Shown here piece after piece: positions 32,684-43,851 of a stretch of 64,000 nucleotides of DNA. Source of the DNA: Bathynomus jamesi. Taxonomy: Eukaryota > Arthropoda > Malacostraca > Isopoda > Cirolanidae. The DNA lies in assembly GCA_023014485.1 (NCBI GenBank), contig JAJOZX010009427.1, positions 1-64,000 of the forward strand, given 5' to 3'. The position numbers were made by a program, and so were the translations under genes. The stretch's first letter is position 1. Every line of letters starts with the position of its first letter. The notes under the pieces were generated by a model that was not told the DNA's origin, made no database searches, and saw only the letters and a list, made by a program, of their open reading frames with translations.

Positions 32684-34990
32684 ATGGCGGATAACTTGTT
32701 GAAAATAGTCTCGTATAACGTAAGGTCAGTGAGGAATTCAATTGTAGATGTTCATAAAGTCTGTGACAGTGCAGATTTGATACTCCTGCAAAAGCACTGG
32801 CTACCTAAGCAAGAGCTAAAATTCCTCTCTGTCATCCATGATGACTTTATGTACCATGCGTCATCAGCAGTAGACTTGTCAGATGAATTAATTTAAGGTA
32901 GGCCTTTTGGTGGTGTTGCTTTCTTAATAAGGAAAAATTTGTCAAAACACAAAATTTTTAACAAGCGATAATAACTTATAAGGTTGTTAGGCATTGAATT
33001 ACAAGTGGATAATGATTGCATATTAATTGTAAACTGCTATTTACCATACAACAACGGCAGTAATCTAGATGAATACATTGATTTGCTATACAAAATTAAG
33101 TCATTATCAGAAAACCCCAAATATTCTCACTGTATAATAATGGGGGACTTTAACGCGTATGTGGACTCGTAATTCTTTGTAGAATTGGGTAACATGTGCG
33201 AGTCGGCCAAATTAAGTATAAATGATGTAGATGTATTAGGGGTAACCAGTGGTAATTTTACAAACGTTAGTGATATGAGTGGTACCACCAGGTGGATTAA
33301 TCGTTGCCTCACTAGTAATAATCTAAAGCAGTGGTTCTTAACCTTTTTACTACCATGCCCCCTCTAGGAATTGGTCCTTCCCTCCACGCCCCCCTTGGAG
33401 AGGGATACTTTTGCATTTTTTCATAAACTTCTCAATATTAGCCCATGCTCTCGTTAAGAGAATAACAAATACAATTAGTGTTTTTCCCCAAGGGATCGCG
33501 CCCCCCCTGGAAATTACCTAGGGGGGCGCGCCCCCCAGGTTAAGAACCACTGATCTAAAGGATTGAATTGTTAGAGTTCATATTCTGCATGATTTCCTTC
33601 TTTCATAGACCATTAGAACTATTAATTAATTTTACCAATTTATGTGCAACACGACATAACAAGAACTCAATAGGTAAGAATAATCGCGTCGATTGGTCTA
33701 ATGTTAATATGCAACAGATAAGAGAATACAAAGCCAGAACAGGTCACCTTTTTAATAATTTAGAAATTTTGCATCTTGCCTGTAGTAATCCTTGCTCAAA
33801 TGATTCTCACTGTAAACTCATAGATAGGTATTATAGTAAGATAGTATCCATGTTAAGAGAAGCAGGAAGGCCCTTGATTAAATCTTACAACTATCATACT
33901 AAGATTATTCCTGGATGGAATGATTTTATTGCACCCCTGAAGAGGGAATCGAAAGACGCCGACGATTTGTGGTGCTTTCATGGTTGACCCAGATTAGGAC
34001 CAGTATACATGAATATGTGTAGATGTAGGGGTCAGTATAAAGCGGCCAGAAGGCGATTTAAACAGGAAGAAGAGTCTATTCGAGCATCAAAAACCTGTGG
34101 ACCTCACACAAATAACGATAATAACAAATTTTGGAAATTTGTTAAGAATCAAACGGGTGTCAAAAGTGTCCTCCCTCCGACAATCGATGGGGTGTTGGGG
34201 GAGGATGAAATTGCAAAGCTGTGGAAAAACCACTACTCTAACATTCTTAACAGTGTGAGTAGGGATAATATTAAAATAGATTGCAGCGAAACGTCTTTGG
34301 GAGGGACAAGGGAAAATACTTTAATATCAGTTCCTGAAGTAAAGAGGTTAATTAAAGAGTTAAAGACTGGTTCTGCGTCAGGGGTAGATGACTTATCCTA
34401 TCGAATGAGCACTTAAAATATGCCAATGACGTAGTATGTCTGCATATATCATTGCTCTTATCAGCCATGGTTGCTCATAGCTATATCCCTGCAGAGTTCA
34501 TGAGAGTATATATCTTACCTCCGATCAAAAGTAAGTATGGAGACATTCTGTCCAGCAATAATTACAGGTCTATTGCTGTCGCTTCCTGCTTCTCGAAATT
34601 ACTAGAAAAACTTTTGTTACTCTGATTAAATGATTACCTATGGACATCTAATCAGTTTGGTTTTAAAAGTTCCCACTCAACTGACCTGTGTATTTATGTA
34701 CTTAAAGAAACAATATCTAAATACACTGACAGCAATTCAACGATTTATAGCTGTTTCCTAGATATAAGTAAGGCATATGATAGAGTGAACCACAATATTT
34801 TATTTTAAAAACTAGAAGACAGGAAGGTTCCCATGTACATATTAAATTTATTGAAATTTTGGTATTCCCACCAATCTTTTACTGTTAAGTGGAGCAATGT
34901 ACTATCCGAATGTTTTGGCTCCTCTTGCGGTGTGAGACAAGGCTCCTTGCTCTCCCCCTATGCTGTTTAATGTGTATATTGACAGATTAA
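32684..34990 (+). pseudogene. LINE ORF2: endonuclease and reverse transcriptase, broken
   Basis: Begins MADNLLKIVSYNVRSVRNSI at 32684 (endonuclease start, SYNVRS), with HWLPKQEL, NCYLPYNNG and IIMGDFNAYVDS (catalytic GDFN). Stops break it at 32896 and 33172. After the MITE at 33329-33552 the linker continues (WSNVNMQQIREYK, PGWNDFIAPLKRESKDA). The polymerase region has EIAKLWKNHYSNILN, VKRLIKELKTGSASGVDDLS, YRSIAVAS-like, FLDISKAYDRVNH and a GVRQGSLLSP box; the YTDDMVLISPSV motif lies at 35060-35088. Catalytic YxDD is intact, but more than five frame breaks make it dead. Confidence 0.8.
33329..33552. mobile_element. hAT MITE 3 (224 bp)
   Basis: Inverted ends start CAGTGGTTCTTAACCT. The octamer ATCTAAAG is duplicated exactly at 33321-33328 and 33553-33560. 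Inserted in a LINE endonuclease region. The interior is GC-rich (runs of G and C near 33500-33535). Confidence 0.95.
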
Positions 34991-35120
34991 TTGCTTCACT
35001 TAATGAGACAACAGTGGTATGTTGTATAGATAAGACAAGGATAAATAACTTAGTTTATACCGATGATATGGTGTTAATAAGTCCCTCTGTTAAAGGTCTG
35101 GTTCGGCTACTAAAAGTCTG

Positions 35121-36185
35121 CTAAAAGTCTGCCAAAAGTGACGTGAATAGATCTTGATCGTTACGCATATTTGCTAAAACAGTTTCAATGTGTTGCGTCA
35201 TTGTATCTTTCGAAAATCGATTTGCTGCAGGTTCTTGAAACAAGAGACATTCAACCTTGTCCTTTATAACTGATCTAATGTGTTCACAGACGTTCAGGTC
35301 AGGAGAATTTCCTGGCCATTCTTCATTTCCAAAGAAATCGATCTCATGGTTCCGCAACAACTGTTGAGTGGTTAATGCCTTAAAGCAGGGGGCCTTATCG
35401 TGCAGAAGTGTGACCTGATCGACATCCATAACATTGTTTGGGTTTCTTAGAAAAGGAATGACATGCTGGGATAGAATAATATCACGAAAATACTGTCCAT
35501 CCCAACTCTGACCATTTGGCTTCAGCACCCACATGAGCTTCTTTGCAGTGAACAAAACAAACACACCAACACAGTCTGGACTTTTTAATAATTCGCGATA
35601 ATGTTCATTGTCATCGATTTCATCTGGTGTTGTGGCCCACACTCGATCATTTTGGTAGTTAGGCCGACGTGTTACGTAAACAAAAAATTCATCGGAGACA
35701 GCTAAATGCATGAAATGATCCACATCCCAATCTTCAAGATGATAATGGGCAAACCACATTCTGTCATCGATGTTAAGTTGAGTTTTTCTTGGCTTTGGAA
35801 GTTCATGCCAAGGCTTTAAACCTTGTCTATGACGGTACAGTCGAATGATCTCACCACTAACGATCTTTTCTCTCAACACTTCGATCTCTCTAGAAAGTTT
35901 AGCACAGCTGTTTTTCCGCTTACGCGTACCGCTTTCAATGACGTCCTTTGTTTCCTGAGAGAGTGGCAAATTTGGGCGCCCAGATTTGGTTGTATCCGTT
36001 TCACATTCATCCAAAGTTTTATTCCAATTTCTTTTGACGAAGTCCTCACTTCTTCGCAACTTTTTGGCAACCCATGAACGTATTATAAAGGTGGCTCCAG
36101 CATCACGAGCTTCCCGAAATGTTATTGCTCGTATGCGATCTATCACACGTTGCCTCTCCGAATCACCAATTAATTGAGAAGCCAT
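35121..36185 (-). CDS. Tc1/mariner-superfamily transposase, DD37E, open over 354 residues
   Basis: An uninterrupted frame from MASQLIGDSERQRVIDRIRA at 36185 to the stop at 35121. Residues about 1-110 form a helix-turn-helix region, including WVAKKLRRSEDFVKRNWNK and a KSGRPNLP linker. The catalytic core has LAVSDEFFVYV (first Asp), VTLLHDKAPCFKA (second Asp) and GNSPDLNVCEHI (Glu). Between second Asp and Glu I count 37 residues, giving DD37E, a lineage known from insects and other arthropods. The typical WG(C/G)F block is replaced by VFVLFTAKKLMWVL. This is the only large intact gene in the window. It lacks its 3' terminal repeat, because LINE sequence begins within bases of the stop codon, so self-mobilisation is unlikely even if the protein works. 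Confidence 0.88.
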   Translation of the reverse strand: MASQLIGDSERQRVIDRIRAITFREARDAGATFIIRSWVAKKLRRSEDFVKRNWNKTLDECETDTTKSGRPNLPLSQETKDVIESGTRKRKNSCAKLSREIEVLREKIVSGEIIRLYRHRQGLKPWHELPKPRKTQLNIDDRMWFAHYHLEDWDVDHFMHLAVSDEFFVYVTRRPNYQNDRVWATTPDEIDDNEHYRELLKSPDCVGVFVLFTAKKLMWVLKPNGQSWDGQYFRDIILSQHVIPFLRNPNNVMDVDQVTLLHDKAPCFKALTTQQLLRNHEIDFFGNEEWPGNSPDLNVCEHIRSVIKDKVECLLFQEPAANRFSKDTMTQHIETVLANMRNDQDLFTSLLADF

Positions 36186-36302
36186 TATATTATCACTTTA
36201 TCAGCTAGAGTAATTTTAATACCTGCAATAAATAAAGAATTTTATATATTTTTATAATCACTAAAAACTATTTTGATATAAGTAAACATGTAAGCTGCAA
36301 AT

Positions 36303-36328
36303 GGGGGGGGGGGGGGGGGGGGGGGGGG
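36303..36328. repeat. Poly(G) tract of 26 bases
   Basis: Uninterrupted G run just inside the transposon end; length probably unreliable. Confidence 0.95.
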
Positions 36329-36346
36329 CTAAGGTTTTATGGAACC

Positions 36347-36388
<42 letters not shown>

Positions 36389-36613
36389 TAAATAAGTTAA
36401 ATGTGAAAAGCAAGAATGCCTTTCGAAAAGCGTGCATGGCAGGCCAAACTTGAAATGAATAATGGTTTATGTAAACCTTCCATAACGCGTAATTGCTTAA
36501 AGTGACGTGCACTGATTTTTGTTATTCTCATTATTTATTTTCGTGGTTCATAAATTATTGGTAAAAGGAATTGCGAAAGGCAGTGACAATTTCAAAAATG
36601 TTTTGTCACTCCT

Positions 36614-36808
36614 CTGGAGCTACGTCGTGACCGGTATCATAACACTACACCCCGTAGTTAAGCGACATTGGATGTGGGTCATAGCTGGATAGGGTACCAT
36701 CCTCCGAGTCCAGATTATATGGCGACCCGTGGTTCGAATCCACGTAAAGCAGTAGGTCTCTCTTCCGCCATATGACCTTTACCGTTACGAAGGAGGTTAA
36801 ACAACCCC
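36614..36808 (+). mobile_element. 5S rRNA-derived SINE, copy 3
   Basis: Head CCGTAGTTAAGCGACATTGG, then AGCTGGATAGGGTACCATCC, corresponds to the 5S internal control region. The next block is GGTTCGAATCCACGTAAAGC and AGTAGG, and the tail TTACGAAGGAGGTTAAACAA is shared with copies 1 and 2. The B-box-like GGTTCGAATCC suggests a 5S-tRNA composite. Confidence 0.8.
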
Positions 36809-37840
36809 ATCATCATTTCACCCGTTTTATGGTCCAACTATTTACAATTAGATTATATAAATTCTAGAAAAAAAAAAAATTTCATGTTACTTCAATCATT
36901 TATTAAGTTGATGAAACCCACTATTAACTTCTACATAAACTTTATGTAAAATAAATTGAAAATAAATTGGGCGAATTCTATTTTCCTCGTTTAAATGGTA
37001 AGCATATTTAAACCATTCAAGAAAGAATGACAATTAATGAGAGATCATTTTTATAGTTTTATAACTTTTATTTATACGTTGTTTTCGTTAACAGAAATTT
37101 TAATTAACAGTTTTACATGAACAAAAATATTAGGTACCTTATCGAGGAAATCTAGCTATACGTCACCCGTATATCCGCGTACAGTCGTTTGATTTCCTTC
37201 TTACGCTTATCAACAGAATAAACGTACATTACGAATAGTCTCGCGCAAATCGACGGAACTCTATCCTCGTTTTAATAACTTTGCATAAAGTCTATTCCTA
37301 TATTTGATTCGGAACAATTTTAATGCGGATAAAACTCATTCTCTCTTTACAAAATCACGCATAAATTTCAGAATAAACGCGCAATAAAAGCGTTTCTCGC
37401 ATTTGCATCTGTCATGAAATAGAAAAGAAACACGAATAAATAGAGGGAAAAATATCCCAAACACGGAATTCATCTTTATTTTTCACCTGGGAATGTTTTC
37501 CTATCCTCTGGAAATTGTTAGAATCTTTTTACGTCACTTTCAAATGGTGAAAACACACGCTTTTGTCAGGTAAATAGTTGGCTATTGCTTTCTTTATTAT
37601 GTCATGAATCATAGTGTGTAGAGTTTTGTTATCTCGAGAAGAAAAAGAAGAAGAAGAAGAAGAAAAAGAAGACGTTGGCGTATGAAGGCGTGTTTTAATG
37701 ATCAAATTGATTTCCTTCCTGGTTTTGCTGAATCACAGACATTAATTATTTACAATTATACTCGACGAATGGCGTATAATGCTTACGTAGGTTAGTGTGT
37801 ATTAATGTAGTTTTGTATAAACAAATATATAATATATTTA
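36809..37840. other. Intergenic with an (AAG)n tract
   Basis: (GAA)n lies at about 37641-37672. The rest is AT-rich and carries nothing I recognise. Confidence 0.5.
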
Positions 37841-37848
37841 TAGGTAAT

Positions 37849-37927
<79 letters not shown>
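37849..37927. repeat. (CA)n(TA)n microsatellite
   Basis: CA run to 37891, then TA run to 37927, bordering a mariner element. Confidence 0.95.
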
Positions 37928-37931
<4 letters not shown>

Positions 37932-39111
37932 GAGTCAAGTCTCCATACATAGGCAAAATGGTCATGATAAATAAATGATTATTCATTTTTTATTTTTTTG
38001 CGGGTGATGTGCTGAGATGCCTTTGTCCCAAGAAGAGGGTATAGAGATTATTCTTCTGGCAGGATCAGAAAGCTGTTGCAAGTTTGCCGAGGATTTTAAC
38101 AGGAGACACGCCCCCGGCACGCACATCACACACGACACCGTTGTCAAACTCATTGAAAAGTTCAAGAAGACTGGAAGTGTTGCAGACCAACTGAGAAGTG
38201 GCCGTCCACGAACAGCCACCGATGAAGGCACAGCGACCATGGTGCTGGCAGCGTTCGCAAAGAGTCCCCAAAAAAGCACTCGACGGATGTTTGCAGAATG
38301 CGGTATCAGCCAAAGGAGTATCGTCCGCATTATGAAAGAGCACAGATGGCATCCATACAAAATGCAAATGTTGCAGTATCTTAGCGAAGACGACCCGGAC
38401 AGGCGGCTGGAATTCTGTGAATGGGCACACGGAGTTCTCGGCTGGCATCCTGTTTTCAGATGAAGCCAACTTTTATGTTCATGGAGAGGTTAATCGTCAA
38501 AACGTACGTTATTGGAGTGATGACAACCCGCACTGGATAAGTCCCTCAAAGACGCAAGGCGCTGGAAAAGTGATGGTATGGTGCGGGATATGGGGCAACA
38601 CAATTGTTGGCCTTTTTTTCATTAACACCAATCTGAATGCCGAAATGTATCTAAACATGCTGCAAGACAGTCATGCCGTCCCTGCTGAACGAGGACGGGG
38701 GATTTCCAGCGTACTTTCAGCAAGACGGGGCACCACCCCATTACGGAATCTGTGTGCGCCAGTGGCTGGATCAGCAGTTTCCGGGTTACTGGATTGGCCG
38801 CAGTGGTCTCGTGGAGTGGCCTCCGAGGTCTCCAGACCTCATCCCCCTTGATTTTTACTCGTGGGGGCACTTGAAGGCCATGGCGTACCAGGTGAAAAAA
38901 ACAAAACACGGACCACCTAAAGGAACGCATTCGTGATGCGTGTGCACGCATAACACCAGACGTATTAACTCGCGTTTGCCATGACTGTGAGGAACGCATC
39001 CGTATGTGCATTCAGTGTAATGGTGCCCACATAGAGCATATTTTGTGACTTACAAGTGATTGCATAATAAATTGACCATTTTGCCTATGTATGGAAACTT
39101 TTGACTCACCC

Positions 39112-39112
<1 letters not shown>
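37928..39112 (+). mobile_element. DD41D mariner, full length, decayed
   Basis: Inverted ends start AGGGTGAGTCAA and share TCCATACATAGGCAAAATGG. TA-rich repeats flank both sides, so the TA duplication cannot be read separately. At 1185 bp it has the size of a complete element. Confidence 0.92.
38017..39048 (+). pseudogene. DD41D mariner transposase with three or more frameshifts
   Basis: Starts MPLSQEEGIEIILLAGSESC. The helix-turn-helix half is open to about 38440 (HDTVVKLIEKFKKTGSVADQ, linker RSGRPRTA, ISQRSIVRIMKEHRW). It then shifts to a frame with ILFSDEANFYVHG (first Asp) and KVMVWCGIWGN, shifts again near 38670 to AYFQQDGAPPHYG (second Asp) and PPRSPDLIPLDFYSWGHLK (third Asp), and once more for the C-terminus ending near 39048. 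Between second and third Asp I count 41 residues, hence DD41D, the spacing of the rosa group. Catalytic residues are all present. Confidence 0.9.

Positions 39113-39118
<6 letters not shown>

Positions 39119-39157
<39 letters not shown>
39119..39157. repeat. (TA)n microsatellite
   Basis: TA run after the mariner end. Confidence 0.95.
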
Positions 39158-39158
<1 letters not shown>

Positions 39159-39369
39159 TATACTGTACATCTATTGTCACATCTGTTATATGATATTTAT
39201 TCGCAGCTAAAATTTACTTTTATTTCTCTCACTTTTAATAAAATGAAATAAAGTCGTAAATTAGAAACTTTGTTTACTAACTAATTTGGCTTTGTCGAGT
39301 TCTCTTCTTTATTTGTTTGCATTTTTAGAAACCTCAATAAAAGGAAAACTTTTATCTACAAATGAAAAC

Positions 39370-39496
<127 letters not shown>

Positions 39497-39574
39497 ATTA
39501 TTTCACGAAAGTAACACGTGAAAAATATTTATGATGAATAAAACACCGAAGGAAAGGAAACACAGAATGGTGCT

Positions 39575-39606
39575 CAAGCGCTTTCATCTAATGACATTCT
39601 CAGGAA
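39575..39606 (-). ncRNA. Hammerhead-like ribozyme motif, family 1 minus copy
   Basis: On the minus strand CCTGAGAATG, a TC-ATTA-GA mini-hairpin and TGAAAGCG form the order CUGANxA - stem - GAAA. It corresponds to 44269-44300. Compared with that copy it has G-to-A changes in the core and the stem. Confidence 0.35.
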
Positions 39607-40003
39607 AACTGAAGTACATAAAGAGTTACAGCCTATATATTGGTTACAGAAAAAAAGAAAAATATATATATATATACAATAAACGGAGAAATAAAAATAA
39701 AAATTAAACATTAAAGGATTGTGAGGGGAGCATACAAATTTGTAAGGAAAAACTACCGATTTTAGCACTTTGCTCAAATCCAACACAAGATCAAATGAAT
39801 TGTTTCCAACCAATGTTATAGTTAATTAAAAAAAAATTAATAAATTGAAAAATAAAAATAAAAATAAAAATAAAACTTATAAGAGGAGCATACAAATTTA
39901 TACTGGAAATCTGGCGAGGTTTTAGCACTCTGCCCTTCTTGTCTAAGTTCAATATATATAAAAATAAATTGAAAAATAAAAGTTATTAGAGTAGCATACA
40001 AGT

Positions 40004-42035
40004 TTACCAAAGGTTTAGCGTTCTACCCTTCTTGTCTAAATCCGTTCTGAAGGAATTCAAAACAACAGGATCGAGTTGAAAAAGACCTTTGCTTATGTTG
40101 AAGTTATTTGTAAGTTGGATAATGGCAGACTCAAGAATATTTCTATTAACAATGTTGCTAGAGTGAAACAAAACTGAAGCATTATTCCAATCAATACAGT
40201 GGGATAACTCTGACAAATGGACTAAAAGGGCACTGGACGACTGTCCCGTTCTAACGGAATATTGATGCTGTTTTATACGCGTGTGCAAATCCTTTCCCGT
40301 CTGACCTATGTAAAAGGAATCACATTGTTTACAACCAATTTTATAGATAATGCCTGAATTATTGGTAGGGCTATTTTTTACTATGATATTTTTCACGATA
40401 TTGTTATATGAAAATACTACATTAATATCCAAAAGTTTAAGTACTGTACATTAGCAATGCCTAAAAAGCCCAAAAAAAATGGAAGTACTCAAATATTCTT
40501 TGACAAAGTACGAGTGTTATTATTCACACGATAGAAAGTTCGTTTTGCCTTGTTGAGACAAGATTCCATAAACGCAGATGGATAACACAGATCACTTCCA
40601 ATACCGTTGATTTATTCCAATTCGGCATCGATGTATTCCGGACTGGCGATCCTAAGGGCGCGGAGAAACATTGAAGAAAAAATGGCTTTCTGAGTGAGGG
40701 TGTCATGTCCCGAGTAAAAGTGTACGTAGGACAAATTGTTTGTTTTTTCTGATAGATACTAAACTTAAAACCTGGGCTTTCCCTATGTACACGCACATCC
40801 AAAAACGGGATTAAGTTGTCTTGTTCCACTTCTAAAGTAAACTTAATGGAGGGGACTTGATCATTTAACTGAAGGAGGAAGTCATCCAGGTCACGATTCA
40901 TGGGCCAGATACACAAAATATCGTCCACGTACCGCAACCATGGGATGCCAACCCCCAGGATTCTCGGAATGTAAGTAATTTCGAAAAACTCCATATAAAT
41001 ATTGGAGAGGAGGGGCGACAAGGGGTTGCCCATGGCCATCCCAAAAACTTGTTGATAATACTCGTTATTGAAAGTGAATTTACAGTCTTTGATGCAAAGC
41101 TTAATAAGTTCCAAAACAATGTGTGCAGGTAGTGGCAGGTCATACTTACTGTATGTAATTCTCGGGAGAGAAAGTCAAGCATATCGTCAATCGGCACTTT
41201 TGTAAACAATGAACAAACGTCAAAACTGATCAATCTATCGTTGGTTTCAGTACTTGCATTATTCAATTTTTCAGTAAGATCCATGGAATTTTTTACATGT
41301 GAATCAGAGATAGTTCCGAGAATAGGGGACAAGACTTTGACAAGCCATTTGGAGAGTTTATAAGTAATAGAGCCCACCGAGCTAATAATAGGGTGCATAG
41401 GGTTGCCAGGTTTGTGGGTTTTAATAAAACCGTAAAGGTAGGGCAGAGAAGGTGAAGTGGACATGAAAAGCGGAATTACGTCCTTATGATCTTTGAGAAT
41501 GCGTTTCAAGCCACTATTAAATGATTTGATGACGTCATCCTGCGGGTTCTTCCTAAGTTTGCTGTATGTGGCGGGGTCCTGGAGAAGCTCGTTCATCTTT
41601 CTGATGTAGTCCACTTTGTCCATAATAACTATGGTGTTAGCCTCGTCTGCTTTAGTAATATGGAGCTCCCCATCTTTTTTTAATTGTGAGAGGCTATTGC
41701 GAAAACGTTTAGAAAAGTTATCTTCGTGACTACTATTCGCCGCACTATAAACAAGGCCTTTAACTATGTTAAACAAAGACCGAAGGAGATTACACTGTTT
41801 TTCAAAACAAGCGAGACTGTAACAAATTTGTAAAGCCGAAGGTTTTTTAACAATAAAAAAGGACATACCATATCCAAGGGCACTTTTTGCATCGTCACTA
41901 ATGTTTTTCGAAGAAAGGTTCAAAACACACTTTGAGCTTGCTTTTTAACTCCACTGACTATATCGAATGAGGCTTTTAATTTTGTGATCCAAAATGTTAC
42001 GAAGTGAAGAAGTTCTCCGACGCAACTCGTTGTAA
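40004..42035 (-). pseudogene. Penelope-like RT and GIY-YIG protein, minus copy
   Basis: N-terminal part EVYNELRRRTSSLRNILDH (about 42030) is followed by an in-frame TAA near 41943. The main block (41923-41115) has ADEANTIVIMDKVDYIRKMN, GFIKTHKPGNPMHPIISSVG and FDVCSLFTKVPIDDML. A 5-base insertion near 41140 shifts the frame. The next block has GMAMGNPLSPLLSNIYM and LRYVDDILCIW with the catalytic Asp pair intact, and IPFLDVRVHR. A break at a run of six A near 40745 leads to the last block, GIIYKIGCKQCDSFYIGQT (GIY-YIG) and LHTRIKQHQYSVRTG. Domain order is that of canonical Penelope proteins. Confidence 0.88.
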
Positions 42036-42082
42036 ACTTCATCAAACAAAGGTTGGATCCACGGTTGGGGAATAACGGTCAC

Positions 42083-43851
42083 GAAATTACGTTTAACATA
42101 GTTGAAGGCCTTGTTTATAGTGCGGTGAATAGTAGTTACGAAGATAACTTTCCTAAACGTTTTCGCAATAGCCTCTCACAATTAAAAAAAGATGGGGAGC
42201 TCCATATTACTAAAGCAGACAAGGCTAACACCATATTTATTATGGACAAAGTGGACTACATCAGAAAGATGAACGAGCTTCTCCAGGACCCCGCCACATA
42301 CAGCAAACTTAGGAAGAACCCGCAGGATGACGTCATCAAATCATTTAATAGTGGCTTGAAACGCATTCTCAAAGATCATAAGGACGTAATTCCGCTTTTC
42401 ATGTCCACTTCACCTTCTCTGCCCTACCTTTACGGTTTTATTAAAACCTACAAACCTGGCAACCCTATGCGCCCTATTATTAGCTCGGTGGGCTCTATTA
42501 CTTATAAACTCTCCAAATGGCTTGTCAAAGTCTTGTCCCCTATTCTCGGAACTATCTCTGATTCACATGTAAAAAATTCCATGGATCTTACTGAAAAATT
42601 GAATAATGCACGTACTGAAACCAACGATAGATTGATCAGTTTTGACGTTTGTTCATTGTTTACAAAAGTGCCGATTGACGATATGCTTGACTCTCTCTTC
42701 CGAGAATTACATAAGTATGACCTGCCACTACCTGTACACATTGTTTTGGAACTTATTAAGCTTTGCATCAAAGACTGTAAATTCACTTTCAATAACGAGT
42801 ATTATCAACAAGTTTTTGGGATAGCCATGGGCAACCCCTTGTCGTCCCTCCTCTCCAATATTTATATGGAATTTTTCGAAATTACTTACATTCCGAGAAT
42901 CCTGGGGGTTGGCATCCCATGGTTGCGGTACGTCGACAATATTTTGTGTATCTGGCCCATGAATCGTGACCTGGATGACTTCCTCCTTCAGTTAAATGAT
43001 CAAGTCCCCTCCATTAAGTTTACTTTAGAAGTGGAACAAGACAACTCAATCCCGTTTTTGGATGTGCGTGTACATAGGGAAAGCCCAGGTTTTAAGTTTA
43101 GAATCTATCGGAAAAAACAAACAATTTGTCCTACGTACACTTTTACTCGGGACATGACACCCTCACTAAGAAGGCCATTTTTTCTTCAATGTTTCTCTGC
43201 GCCCTTAGGATCGCTAGTCCGGAATACATCGATGCCGAATTGGAAAAAATCAACGGTATTGGAAGTGATCTGTGTTATCCATCTGCGTTTATGGAATCTT
43301 GTCTCAACAAGGCAAAACGAACTTTCTATCGTGTGAATAATAACACTCGTACTTTGTCAAAGAATATTTTAGTATTTCCATTTTTTGGGGGCTTTTTAGG
43401 CATTGCTAATGTACTTAAACTTTTGGATATTAATGTAGTATTTTCATATAACAATATCGTGAAAAATATCATAGTAAAAAATAGCCCTACCAATAATTCA
43501 GGCATTATTTATAAAATTGGTTGTAAACAATGTGATTCCTTTTACATAGGTCAGACGGTAAAGGATTTGCACACACGTATAAAACAGCATCAATATTCCG
43601 TTAGAACGGGACAGTCGTCCAGTGCCCTTTTTGTCCATTTGTCAGAGTTATCCCACTGTATTGATTGGAATAATGCTTCAGTTTTGTTTCACTCTAGCAA
43701 CATTGTTAATAGAAATATTCTTGAGTCTGCCATTATCCAACTTACAAATAACTTCAACATAAGCAAAGGTCTTTTTCAACTCGATCCTGTTGTTTTGAAT
43801 TCCTTCAGAACGGATTTAGACAAGAAGGGTAGAACGCTAAACCTTTGGTAA
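42083..43851 (+). pseudogene. Penelope-like RT and GIY-YIG protein, plus copy
   Basis: 5'-truncated. The first frame is open to 43336 and includes ADKANTIFIMDKVDYIRKMN, FDVCSLFTKVPIDDML, GIAMGNPLSSLLSNIYM and LRYVDNILCIW, where the second catalytic Asp is changed to Asn, which should abolish polymerase activity. The frame changes by -1 at the six-A run at 43112-43117, exactly where the minus copy also breaks. The second frame gives YVHFYSGHDTLTKKAIFSSM, RIASPEYIDAELEKINGIGS and the GIY-YIG module (GIIYKIGCKQCDSFYIGQT), ending with TDLDKKGRTLNLW. Confidence 0.88.

Larger units (their letters stand above)
31420..35118 (+). mobile_element. Two-ORF LINE, decayed and cut at its 3' side
   Basis: Order along the plus strand: ORF1 remnant, AAT microsatellite, apurinic-type endonuclease, reverse transcriptase up to the YTDD box, then an abrupt join to a DD37E transposon at about 35118. 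A hAT MITE interrupts the endonuclease end. A second copy of the same family lies on the minus strand at 50.7-52.5 kb and shows the C-terminus missing here. Confidence 0.8.
35112..36350 (-). mobile_element. DD37E transposon, 3' end missing
   Basis: The right boundary reads GGGGTTCCATAAAACCTTAG on the minus strand, next to a TA microsatellite, and looks like the 5' terminal repeat. No copy of it exists near 35.1 kb. At the left junction TAAAAGTCTGC occurs twice in a row (about 35105-35127), once as LINE and once as transposon sequence. Confidence 0.7.
39540..42080 (-). mobile_element. Penelope-like element, family 1, minus copy
   Basis: Encodes reverse transcriptase plus a GIY-YIG endonuclease on the minus strand and ends at 39540 in a hammerhead-like motif. 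It is head-to-head with the plus copy at 42081-44335, with which it is nearly identical over the coding part. This copy has about 200 more bases of 5' coding sequence than the plus copy. Confidence 0.85.
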
